A DNA stretch of 64,000 bases from positions 6,076,479 to 6,140,478 of the forward strand of contig NC_079418.1 of assembly GCF_026213295.1 (NCBI RefSeq). The letters are read 5' to 3'. The position numbers and the translations under genes are program-made. The notes under the pieces were generated by a model. That model did no database searches. It saw only the letters and a list, made by a program, of their open reading frames with translations, and was not told where the DNA came from. Below are positions 16,746-27,672 of the stretch, piece by piece. Each line of letters opens with the position of its first letter. The first letter of the stretch is position 1. The stretch is from Gadus chalcogrammus. Taxonomy: Eukaryota > Chordata > Actinopteri > Gadiformes > Gadidae.

Positions 16746-17959
16746 GTGCCCTATCTTGCATCCGGCGCAATTGACTTAATCACTGGCGCATGTGTCGTAG
16801 CTTGTTTGCAACTGGCGCAGAGTGTTCTTTTCCCTCCTGCGCCACGCGTCTGTAAATTAGGGAATGATCCTGCACCCCAAGGGGCGGTTCGACAAAAGGA
16901 GGAGGCGTGTTCTGGCACAAACATTCCCTGGTGCTATTTTGCAGTTTCAGAAACCACTTGCGCCACAAACCAGGAAATAACTGGTTTAAAGAGTTATGTT
17001 CAGATGCTATTTTAAGGGCGCATGCATAATGTTGCTTTTGCACCTCGCGCATACACTTTGCTTCTCTCATCTACCTAGCCACACATTCTTGGTAAATTAT
17101 TTGGGGAAGAACAGCTGATAATAAGCGGTAATAAGTTGTGCTTTTAAATCAATGCTTCTGCAAACACCGTACAGAAAACACATATTTTCTGGACACGGAC
17201 ATCGTGTACATGCCCATAACTTTTAGGATTGATGAGTATTTGATCGTGAGAAAACATTGTTTTACCGCGAATGAGTGTTAAAAAGAATATATGAATGAGG
17301 GCGCGCGTGTGTGCGTCCATCTGTTTAAACACACGCAAACTAAACACATAACGCATAATACAGTCCATGGCAATGTATATTAATGGGGGGACACATGCAT
17401 TTTAGGAACACAAGTCGATAACGATAATGCATACAATACTGATAAGAAACAATGTTTATAATGTATTGCGTAGAATCATTAAATAGAACCACAGTTACCG
17501 CATATCATATGTTATATCATAGACGTTTTCTTTGCTGAAATTTATTTGAGGACTCAGTATTTCTGAAGTTTTGGAAGAAAACCTTATTCCATTCCATCCA
17601 ATTAGGCCAAATTATTTGGCCATAAACTGAGCCATTTGAAGTTTGAAATTCATGTGCATCTGTCTCATCGGAGACTGCAGACGCGCTGTCAAAATATCAA
17701 CTCGTCTCAACTCGATTCAAATGCGCTCATGGTTCTTAAAGGGGATGGGAGCTGGCACTCTCATTGGTTTATTGCACGTTACGCCCAAACCACACCTACG
17801 GGTAATTAGGCTACTTCAGACCAACCCTTTTTAGATATGCGCCGGGCGCAAGAGTCATTTTTCGCGCCGGTAAACTAGCGACATCGCCGTAGAACTGCCC
17901 ATAAAGCTACTTGCGCTTGGCGCTTCTCACTTGTGTTTCAGAACGTTAAAATAGGGCCC
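16746..17959. mobile_element. GGGCCCTAT-ended non-autonomous DNA transposon, copy 1
   Basis: The 1,214-bp element starts GTGCCCTATCTTGCATCCGG and ends TTAAAATAGGGCCC, with ATA on each side (16743-16745 and 17960-17962). It is the inverted counterpart of 52820-54046. It interrupts a dispersed repeat whose uninterrupted form occurs at about 22850-22920, which confirms the boundaries and the 3-bp duplication. PIF/Harbinger-like by duplication length only. Confidence 0.82.
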
Positions 17960-18084
17960 ATAGACTGAATTCTAGAGTAGGAAGGATTGAGATTGAGATT
18001 CAGAAAACGTTATTGTCTGTCGCAACAGAAAATGTTCCTGTTTGTTTGCTCAACAAACAAACAGGACCATGTAATGATAAGCAG

Positions 18085-18936
18085 TAGGGATGGGCAAAAT
18101 GATTCTTTTCCGGGAACTAGTTCTTTCAGTTCAGTTCACTATAACGATTCGTTTATTTGATTTGTTCGTTTTGATTCGTTCGTTACGTCAGATTACATCT
18201 TAAAAAAAATTAAAAATAAAAAAACTTTTTTTTATAATTTTTTTTTTTTTAATTGGTCGTGGGTCCGGATAGGACCGTCAAGACCGCAGTCCGCCGTTTG
18301 GAGATGCCTGCTATATATTATATCGAACGTCCCACCAATATTTATACCACTTGCTTACTCTCTATATTTCATTCATGGTTTTACATTTATAATTTTATTT
18401 TACTTGACATTTAATTCTTCATTGTTCAGGCATTACAGAACTTGCATGGTCATAAATAAAAAATACGAACTGCAGTTTAATTTCTTTGTTTGTTCTTAAA
18501 TTGACGTAGAATGGAGCAAAGACTCCTGGGATTGGGAAATGCGTTTATCCAATAAACAGATGGACGTCAAGTCTATTTTCGAAAAAATGTAGGGGGATAT
18601 ATGAGTCGAATGGTATGACCCAAGATACGTCAGAGAGAGAAAGCGCGCATATTCGACGGTACCGCCTTGTCATTGGTTTACCCAGGTGCCATTCCAACAC
18701 CATTGCTACTTCTCATTGGCTGAATCTTTGAGGAAGTTGTAGACTCAATCAATATAAGTCGCGGGGAGACGGAGCTCTGTTCGTTTGTATATTTTATTTA
18801 CGTGACCATATGTTTGGTTGATGTTAAAAAAAAAGAATCAAAGAACCAGTTCTTCTTGTTTTGGGGAACCAGTTCTTGTCGTTCACGTTCGGGATTCGTT
18901 CGTTGTAACGAATCAGTCGCGACCGACACATCCCTA
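18085..18936. mobile_element. hAT-like non-autonomous DNA transposon (MITE)
   Basis: It starts TAGGGATG and ends CATCCCTA, flanked by 8-bp duplications ATAAGCAG (18077-18084, 18937-18944). Subterminal repeats of GATTCGTT and GAACCAGTTCTT type are present. 852 bp, no coding potential. Confidence 0.88.
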
Positions 18937-18944
18937 ATAAGCAG

Positions 18945-19369
18945 TCATACAACACAGATTTCTGTAAGCACACAGTGTGTATAGATCTTAAAACAAGTAT
19001 CATGATTACAAGATAAAAGCTGTGGATACGTGTAAAGTGACGTCAGGGTTAATTTGTCCATTAGTTATCGTTTGACTAAATGACTAAAATAGAGATTTAA
19101 AAGAGATATTACTGCAGCAGTAACCTTCATGTTAGATAGTGATGTCAACGAAAGAGAGGGCGAGAGAGAAATAGAGAGAGCAATACAGACAGACAGACAT
19201 AAAGGGACAAAGAGAGAGAAAGAAAGAGAGACAGAGAGAATGCAGTCGAGGTGAACTCTGAACAAGTGAGTCTCAAGTCTTGTGCAGAAGCTGGAGATCG
19301 ACTCAGACGAATAACCCCAGAGAGGAGCCAGACAATGGCGTCTGGATAATGGGCAGAAGAGATTAGCTA
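18945..19369. other. Intergenic DNA
   Basis: GA-rich simple repeat at about 19155-19240; otherwise nothing recognised. Confidence 0.5.
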
Positions 19370-20040
19370 TCGCCTCCAACTCCTCCTCCTCCTCCTCCTC
19401 CTCCCCCTCGTAGACAGACTCCTCCATCTCCTCCTCCACTACCCCCTCAGGCAGACTCCGCCACCTCCTCCACCTCCACCACCTCATAGACATTCTCAAC
19501 CTCCTCCACCACCCCCTCGTAGACAGCCTCTTCCGCCTCCTCCACCACCACCAGCCACTCGTAGACAGACTCCTCCAACACCACCAACCCCTCGGAGACA
19601 GACTCCTCCACCTCCTCCACCACCATCAGCCCCTCATAGACAGACTCCTCCACCACCACCACCCCCTCGGAGACAGACTCCTCCACCACCACCACCCCCT
19701 TGTAGACAGACTCCTCCATCTCCTCCTCCACTACCCCCTCAGGCAGACTCCGCCACCTCCTCCACCTCCACCACCTCATAGACATTCTCAACCTCCTCCA
19801 CCTCCTCCACCACCCCCTCGTAGACAGCCTCTTCCGCCTCCTCCACCACCACCAGCCACTCGTAGACAGACTCCTCCAACACCACCAACCCCTCGGAGAC
19901 AGACTCCTCCACCTCCTCCACCACCACCAGCCCCTCGTAGACAGACTCCTCCACCACCACCACCCCCTCGGAGACAGACACCACCTCCTCCACCACCACC
20001 ATCCCCTCACAGACTGACTCCCTCCTGTGCACCCCCCCCA
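19370..20040. repeat. CTC/CCA-rich minisatellite with higher-order duplication
   Basis: Short units of the type TAGACAGACTCCTCCACC repeat throughout. A larger block starting at CCTCCATCTCCTCCTCCACT recurs near 19421 and 19713, about 292 bp apart. The strand asymmetry (C/T against G/A) yields long spurious frames rich in Trp/Arg or Glu/Val. Confidence 0.88.
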
Positions 20041-20206
20041 CCTCAACCACCCGTTCATAAAACTCTGACGGTCATAAATATTTGTAATTGGACGGCGCCG
20101 GAGAGGAGACGATGCCCGGTATGGAAGTAGAGGAACATTAGGAGGAATGAGGGCATTAGGACGGGGCCAGCTGCTGTCTGCTGCTGCAGGATGACGACAC
20201 CACCGA

Positions 20207-20300
20207 CCGCAGAACACAGAACGCAGGACGCAGAACACAGGACGCAGGACGCAGAACGCAGGACGCAGGACGCAGAACGCAGCACGCAGGACGCAGAACA
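20207..20300. repeat. Short GAACGCAGGAC tandem repeat
   Basis: CAGAACGCAGGACG-type units of about 7 and 14 bp repeat 6-10 times. Confidence 0.85.
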
Positions 20301-20569
20301 CTGGTGCTTTCAGGGGAAGGAGACCGACCAGAGGAACGCGACCGAAATGGTCTCTTTTAAGGGAGGTGGTTAGGGTTGATGACGACTCTGGGTTGGGTGG
20401 GTTTAGAACACAGGGCAGGTCATGTTGATTGGTGTCGTAAGCATGAGAACTTCAAGTCACGCAGAATATCTCATCATTACGGCTCAGGGAACTCAATAGA
20501 ATGTATGTCCGCCGACGGGGACATTACATGGGAGATATTGCAGAAAATAATGCCAGCATAACACAAGTT

Positions 20570-20860
20570 AGCCTAAAGTACAAGGTAACCTGTAAAATAG
20601 AGCTCAAGTCAGCCTAAAGTACAGAGCACAAGTTAGTCTAGGGTACACACTACAAGTTAACCTGTGGAACAGAGCTCAAGATAGCCTAAAGTACATAGCA
20701 CAAGTTAGTCTAGGGTACATACTACAAGTTAACCTGTGGAACAGAACTCAAGATAGCCTAAAGTACATAGCACAAGTTACTCTAGGGTACATAATACAAG
20801 TTAACCTGTGGAAAAGAGCTCAAGTTAGCCTAAAGTACATAGCACAGGTTATTCTGCGTA
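20570..20860. repeat. 72-bp minisatellite, about four units
   Basis: CAAGTTAACCTGTGGAA begins units at 20653, 20725 and 20797 (exactly 72 bp apart), with a more diverged unit before them. CTAAAGTACATAGCACA recurs within each. Confidence 0.9.
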
Positions 20861-21254
20861 CCGATTCTTTCACTCCACATTGATTACTCTAGTCTGTTTC
20901 TCCCCCCACACAATAAATGCACACACACGCCTTATTCTGGTGGATCAGCAGGAACCAGCCTCCGATCCCTTACATATTGGCCGTAAATGTCTACGATAAG
21001 CCTTGAGCAGCTGTGGTTCAGAGGCATTTGGAGGATGAATGTATATTAGCTAAATAGGCCCCAGAAACCCATACAGAGAAAAAGCGCAAACACACTAACT
21101 TCTCTCACTGGATATAGAATACAGTACAGAATATTTATTGTAAGAAGCTCTAAAGAGTTGAGAAAAAAGTGTATACTATGAAACGAGAGATCAGAGTCAT
21201 GGCGCTACGTTAAACTTGCGCTCAGTGGATAAAGTTCGGAATCACCCGATAACG
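20861..21254. other. Intergenic DNA, nothing recognised
   Basis: No coding signal, repeat or inverted structure noted. Confidence 0.4.
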
Positions 21255-22960
21255 TTTCAAAAACAGAACAGTAATATTCTGGTAGGATGTTGACGTCAAT
21301 TAATTTAACTTATTTTAGACCACATGATATTTAAGCCAACAGCAGTATCTCATTGGACTACATATTAGGAGAGGTGGTTTATTTACTTTACAACCCATAC
21401 TAATACAGACCGACATTTTAGATTAGAAAGGAATAGAAGAGATATTACTACAGTAGTGATATTCTGGTTGGAATAAACACAGTCAGAATCAAGTCAGGAC
21501 TTTCACGTGTAAATCAAGTGATTCTTTACTCAAGTCCTCCACCTCAGATTAATTATTGCTTAAAAAAACAGAGTTCACAGATACCATGTTTCAAACCGGG
21601 AAGAAATCCCGGTTCACAGAGTTAATCCACGGCCCAGCAAGCTCCTTACTGAACTTTCACTTTCTCCCCATTATTTGTCTTTCCAAGTCTGAATCTTAAT
21701 GAAAAATTCCAGCTGGCTGCCTCTAAATACTGGGGAGCACTTTTACATTCCACCAGCCTCCTACCCATACTAGCAGGCATATAAATTGGATCTTAGCATT
21801 TTATATAGCTATCTATTTACCCTCCCCCCCCCCCCCTCTACCCTGGGACAAAATGTAATCAACTGCTACGAATGCAGAGGTATTTACTTGAATCTTAATC
21901 AGTGTTTATTAGTGCCTCCCTCGCAGAGGGTGATGCTGGAGGTTGAAACTCCTTAGTTATTATTCACAGTAGCATGACATTAATAGCCGGAGAAAACCTA
22001 TTTTAATGTCAATTAAAATAGGTTTTCTCCAGTTTAATTTTGAGAGATATGACTACAGAATTAATATTCAGCTTGGATGGTGATGTCAATTAATTTATTC
22101 TATGCCTTGTTTCAGGCCACATGATATAAGCTATCATGTTAACATAATCAGCTTTTAGCTAACATAATCACTGCCTCATTGGATAATGTATTTGGAGGTG
22201 TGGCTTATTTACCATTCATTTACCAAAGTACACTGAATTTAAAGGTTGGGTATGGGATTTGCGAAACGCCAGCAGATTTTGAAAATACACAACTCAAATG
22301 GTCCTACCCCCTCTCCTTCAACGCTGACTCTGACTCCACCCATTCCAAGTACATGGACGTGCAATCTTGCAAGAGCGAGCCATTAGCTAGTTAGCTAGCT
22401 CCAGTAGCTACCGCAGGATAACAACAAACAGAAGCTTGCTCTGGGTCACGAGCTTTGAGTACATGCACGAAGGGGTCACGCAGGGGGAGAGGGGGAGGGG
22501 GAGTGCAGTACGACCGTTTGATCTCCGTACTTACCGTCCAATGCCATTCGGTGGGTCTGGAAATCATTTGCTGGAGTTTTTCGAGCCCTGCCCGTTCCAC
22601 AGATGATTGACTTGTTTAATTTTCATGTCAGTACTTCTAACTCAGTGGCTGTAAGTGGGTTATGATAAGGATTTCAAGTTATTTTGCAAAAATGGCCAAA
22701 AAAGAGAATTCCATACCCAACCTGTAAGATAAGAAAGGTATAGAATGCTCTAACTACAGGGGTAATATTCTGGCATGATGTGACCTCAATGAAAATCTTC
22801 TACGGCTTGTTTTCAACCACATGATATTGAGGCCAACATCAGTACCTCATTGGACCACATATTTGAAGGCGTGGCTTATTAACCATTCATTCACCAATAC
22901 AGACTGAATTCTAGATTTGAAAGGAATAGAATAGCTAAAACTACAGAAGTAATATTGAGA
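21255..22960. repeat. Three further copies of the dispersed repeat of about 200 bp
   Basis: Copies at about 21255-21480, 22035-22245 and 22735-22960 share CACATGATAT, CTCATTGGAC and ACATATT...GG(A/C)GTGG, then TTATTnACCATTCATT, and a terminal GAAAGGAATAGAA with TAATATTCTGG. They lie in the same orientation 500-800 bp apart, which looks like old segmental duplication or a SINE/MITE family. I do not recognise it. Confidence 0.65.
21989..22030. repeat. Perfect 19-bp hairpin
   Basis: GGAGAAAACCTATTTTAAT and its exact inverse are separated by 4 bases (GTCA). No T run follows, so it is not a terminator-type structure; it could be a very short fold-back element. Confidence 0.85.
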
Positions 22961-24022
22961 TTGGACAAGAGCATTACTTTGCAGAGCGCAACTCGACGCA
23001 GACACAGTATTACAACCTCCTACTCTGATTGTTTTACAACAACTTATTATTGCTGGACGCCTATACGCCCGCATTCCCCGTCCGTGCAATAAAACAGAGA
23101 ATAACAGATCCTGTCGACAGCGCGCACTACATCTCAGGGGCCAGATCAGCAAACAAAGGACAATTACACAACCAACAAGAACATATATTCCCGGAACAAT
23201 TTAGATTCAGCACACAAACAAACAATACAAGCAACGCACACACAAGTGCGCACGGCACTTGCCCGCACATGCATACTCACACACAAACACACACACAGAC
23301 ACACACACACACACACACGTGCACACAAACACACAGACACTCACACATACACACATGTGCGCAGGCACGAAGACACACACACACTCTCGCAAGCACACAC
23401 GTGTACACGCACGCACACACACACAAACAAACACAAACACGTGTGCATGCTCGCAACCCCTGCCCCCCACTCACACACGCTCTTAGATATTTTCATTTTC
23501 TGCGCAAACTATTGCAGAAGGTCTGTGATTCAAGCATGAGGTAACAGACATCCCTCCCTCTCTCCTCCCCCTTTCTCACCTCTCTCCTCCCCCTCTCTCC
23601 CCCTACTTGGCCGTGGCGATCGATACGTCACCGTAATGGCTGCCTGGAGAGCGAGCGAGCTTGAGTGACAGGTCTGGGCGTGCGCTGGGCTGTGATGGGC
23701 TGGCTGCTGCTGGCTTAATTAACTCCCAGACTCTGAGCCTCCTCTGTTTAGTATTCACAAACACACAAACACTCACACACACACACACACACACACGGAA
23801 ACGCGGACACACACACGGAAACGCGCACGCACACATGCTTGTAAACACACACACACAGGCACACGCGCACATGGGAAGACAGATGCGAGCGCAGGCCGAC
23901 ATACACACACACACAGGCGCAGACACACAAACATGGGCACAGAGACACACACAGACACGGGCGCAGACACACATACACACACACGGTCGCAGACACACAA
24001 ACACACACACATGGGTGCAGAC
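22961..24022. repeat. CA-rich microsatellite zone
   Basis: Degenerate (CA)n with embedded CACGTG, CGCACG and GGCGCAGACACACA units at about 23208-23470 and 23755-24012. Around them are T/C-rich (23545-23600) and unremarkable sequence. All frames here are low complexity. Confidence 0.85.
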
Positions 24023-24383
24023 TGTGGCCCCCCGGCTGGCTGAGAGGATGGTTCACACTGGAAGGCACGGTTGAGGCGGGTATAAAGCCGGTCACAGCGT
24101 TTATTTAACAATCACTAATACAATCACTCGAGTGTCTGGGCTAGGGTCTCCGTGAGCCACGTAGCCGTTGCGGGGTTATGCGTCTCCTGCTCCTTTGTCA
24201 GACGGTCACATCCTTGCCGTCAGTCCTCCGCTCTGCTTTATACCCTCCGCGCTTTCCTCGTGCCGGCTGTTTCCCATCCAGCTGATCGCGATCAGCTGGA
24301 GAACGTTCCCCGTGCCGGGCACGTGGGTGGCGCCGGTACACGCCCTCTACAACCCGGCCCCTGGAGGGGGGCGGGTTGCCACA
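24023..24383 (-). repeat. 3' LTR of the Gmr1-like element
   Basis: It begins TGTGGC and ends GCCACA in either sense, 361 bp, following a purine tract (GGTGGAGGAG) on the element strand. It contains a TATAAAGC box (about 24236-24243) and an AATAAA signal (about 24100). No second LTR is in the window. Confidence 0.75.
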
Positions 24384-26127
24384 CTCCTCCACCGCCAGAC
24401 CAAGCCACCGGCCGCTCGGGTTCCATCCCAGGCAGGCGTCCCTGCGTGACAGGGCATCTGCGTTGGCATGCTCCTTCCCCGGTCTGTGGGCCACCTGGAA
24501 CCGGAAGTCCTGGAGTGCCAGGAACCACCTCGTCACCCGGGCGTTGGTGTCTTTGGCGCCCGCCATCCACTTCAGTGGCGCATGGTCGGTGACCAGGGTG
24601 AACTCTCGACCTAGGAGGTAATAACGTAATTTATCAAGAGACCACTTGATTGCCAGGGCCTCTTTCTCTACCGTGGAATAGTTCCTCTCGTTCGGAAGGA
24701 GCTTCCGGCTGATGTACATCACTGGGTGCTCCTCTCCTGCCCGGATCTGGGACAGGACCCCACCCAGCCCCACTTCCGAGGCGTCCGTGTGCACAATGAG
24801 GGGTGAGGCGAAGTCCGGGGTTACAAGCACCGGTTCCGCACACAGGGCCCCCCTCAGCGTCCCAAATGCTTCCTCGGCCGCCTCTGACCACCTGATCCGG
24901 TCGGGCAGGGCCTTCCAGGTCAGGTCGTTGAGTGGGCTGGCCAGGGTCGCGAAGCCAGGTATGAACCGCTGATAATACCCCACCAGCCCCAGGAACGCCT
25001 TCACCTGTTTCTTGGTCGAGGGGCGGGGCCAGTCCCGGATGGCCGCCACCTTGCTCTCCTGCGGCCGGATGCTCCCCCGTCCTACCCGGTACCCCAGGTA
25101 GGCCGTCTCCTCCAGTCCCAGTCGGCACTTGGCCGGATTGGCTGTGAGGCCCGCCTTCCGCAGCTCCCCCAGCACGGCCCGCAGCTGCCTGACGTGGACG
25201 TCCCAGCTGTCGCTGTGGATAATGATGTCGTCTATGTAGGCCGCAGCGTAGGCCTGGTGGGGGGTCGCAGGAGCTGGTCCATCATTCTCTGGAAGGTGGC
25301 CGGCGCCCCGTGAACGGGGCGCCGGCCGCCCCGGTGTCGCAAACGCCGAGGCCCCCCGGTGTCGCAAACGCCGTTTTCTCCCGGGCGGTCCGTGTCAATG
25401 GCACCTGCCAGTACCCCTTGGTCAGGTCCAGGGTGGTGAGGTACCGGGCCGGCCAGAGTCGCTCGATCAGCTCATCCACCCTGGGCATGGGGTAGGCGTC
25501 GAAGTCGGACACCTCGTTCAGCTTCCTTAAGTCGTTGCAAAACCTAAGCGTCCCGTCAGGCTTGGGAACGAGGATGACCGGGCTGGACCAGGCGCTGCGT
25601 GACTCCTCGATGGCACGAATTTGGAGCATTCGGCTCACCTCCTCCTGGATGGCGTTCCGCCGGGCCTCCGGCACCCTGTAGGGAGGGACTCTCACCTTAA
25701 CCCCCGGCGCCGTCCGGATGTCGTGGTGGGCGGCCGTTGTTCGCCCGGGGAGCTCCAAGAACACGTCCCGGTGCTGCAGCACGGTGTCCTCCAGGTCGTT
25801 CTTTTGTGCCGGGCTGAGGTCCTCCCCCATCGGTACCGCCGGGATCGCCATGGGTGCCGGTGCCGGTTCCGGGGGGTCCACTCCCCCCCTCCACTGCTTC
25901 AAAATGTTTACGTGGTACAGCTGGGTGGGCTTACGTCTCCCCGGTTGACGTACCCAGTAGTTTACCTCGCCAACCCGCTCTCGACCACCTCGTACGGGCC
26001 CTGCCACTTGGCTAGGAATTTGCACTCGGCAGTCGGTACCAAGACCAGTACCAGGTCCCCTGGTTGGAAGACGCGCAGCTGGGCTCCCCTGTTGTACACT
26101 AAGTGGATTATTTCACCCAGGTCATAG
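24384..26127 (-). pseudogene. Gmr1-like pol remnant: integrase C-terminus, reverse transcriptase, RNase H
   Basis: About 25962-26127: FQPGDLVLVLVPTAECKFLA and KWQGPYEVVE, the GPY/F module of integrase. 25282-26025: RRKPTQLYHVNILKQW, then the reverse transcriptase start (VPPYRVPEARRNAIQEEV; AWSSPVILVPKPDGTLRFCN; TLDLTKGYWQVPLT). 24384-25367: AYIDDIIIHSDSWDVHV (catalytic block), FLGLVGYYQRFIPGFATLAS, RNase H with IVHTDASEVGLGGVLSQ, FTLVTDHAPLKWM and PGKEHANADALSRR. At least two frameshifts are present. One, near 25310-25370, comes with a short duplication (GGTGTCGCAAACGCCG twice) that removes the middle of the palm. Confidence 0.88.
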
Positions 26128-26422
26128 ACTTTATGCGAACAGACACACAATAACACACAATAACACACACTAATGAGTTGTATGACGATAATCAATCCAA
26201 GTTTGGTCAGTTTGATAACGAGGGGATGGGGGAGAGGAGAGGGGGGAGGGAGAGGGAAGGGGGGGAGAGAGAGGGGAGGGGGGAGGCGGTCACCTCAGTC
26301 CGTAGTCACTGCAGATTGCTATTAAAGATTTCAATTCGCCGTCTTGTCACTTCGGCTTTAAGTCAAGCGATAAACTTGGGCCAGACTCAGAACCCTTCAC
26401 GCTGGAACTATCAAGCTGCTGG

Positions 26423-26508
<86 letters not shown>

Positions 26509-27181
26509 ACTATGGGAATCTTTGTGTTTGCATGTGTGTGTGTTCTCTTTGCATTGAATCATAGGTGTGTATATTTGTGCATGTGTGTGTGTGTTTGTGT
26601 GTGCGTGTTTGCGTGTGTGAGTGTGAGAGGATGCTTTGGGAATGTGTGTATTTGATTTACATTGGAGTATTGGTGTGTATGTAAGTGCATGTGTGTGCAT
26701 GAGCAGTGGGAATGTGTGCAGGCACATTTGAATGCGCGTGCATGAACGTTCACGCTGTTTACTAAACAATGTACGAAGGCCAGGCCGTGGAATAGCGCTA
26801 CACAAAACAAAACACAACACAACTCTGCAATTCAGGCACACACATTTCCTGCCCCCCATAAGACAACCGCCGCCACTACAGTTGTTACCTGCCAGTTGTT
26901 CTACTGCTTCAGTGTGGACAATGATGCTGGCCCCTGGTAGAGGCGAAAATATGATATCAACTTTGGAGTTGAGACAATTACATGACATTTCCTCCAGAGC
27001 AATTCCTGTATATGATATAGGATGTCTATGTTTGCATATCCTTTAATTATACCGTGTCCATTAATCCCTGATATATGGACACCTACTAAGTAATTCCAGT
27101 CAAATTGTCTGTTCAGCCTTCAAACCGAGAGCTGGTACATTGTGGAAAATGCATTAAACTTTAATCAGAAAACTGGGTTAT
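26128..27181. repeat. GA and (GT)n microsatellites and flanking DNA
   Basis: A G/A-rich stretch at about 26222-26290, pure (GT)n at about 26424-26506 with degenerate TG to 26720, then unremarkable sequence. GTTAT at 27177-27181 is the left target duplication of the chromovirus-type element. Confidence 0.8.
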
Positions 27182-27672
27182 TGTTACGGGGCAAGACGGG
27201 GTGAACCCAAACGCACGGCACAAATGACGACAGGAAGAGGTTGGTAGCAATTAACCAGTTTATTGCTACACAGAGCAGAGGAGAATGTCTGTGGCGATCC
27301 GGAGATGGTTGGTCGGGTGGATTGCCGGACAGGTAGTCACCCTCGACGGTTCGGAGGAACTGGTATTCCTGCAGGAGAGGAGAGTCGAGTGGTGAACGAG
27401 AACAACGAGAATACTAGGAAAGGGCTAGAGAGGTCGGAGGATAACTTAGCTAGGTAAGTGTAGTTGACGATCTGGCGACGAAAGGTTGAATGACTGGGGA
27501 AGATATACAGGTGGGCGTGATTGGTGATGATGGTCAGGTGCGGGTGATCACCGTGGCTGGGTTGGGGAGTTCAGCAGGCCACGCCCCCGTACATGAAACA
27601 GAACATGACAGACAGACAAGACAAACAGAGAAAACTAGCGGCAGCTAGGATCCGGTGGGAGAGACCGTGACA
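27182..27672 (-). repeat. 3' LTR of the chromovirus-type element
   Basis: Same length and, as far as I can read, same sequence as the 5' LTR. It is preceded on the element strand by a polypurine tract (AGAGGGGGGG, about 27675-27686). Confidence 0.93.

Larger units (their letters stand above)
24023..26127 (-). mobile_element. Gmr1-like Ty3/Gypsy retrotransposon, 5' truncated
   Basis: On the minus strand an integrase C-terminal segment is followed directly by reverse transcriptase and RNase H, then a 3' LTR. Integrase ahead of reverse transcriptase is the copia-like order known in the Gmr1 group of Gypsy elements, first named from Atlantic cod. The element is cut at about 26127, where CA-rich sequence begins. 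The integrase core, protease, gag and 5' LTR are gone. Confidence 0.85.

Noticed and set aside
19447..20301. 284-residue Trp/Arg-rich frame
   Set aside because: Product of the CCT/CCA minisatellite; the other frames are equally open.
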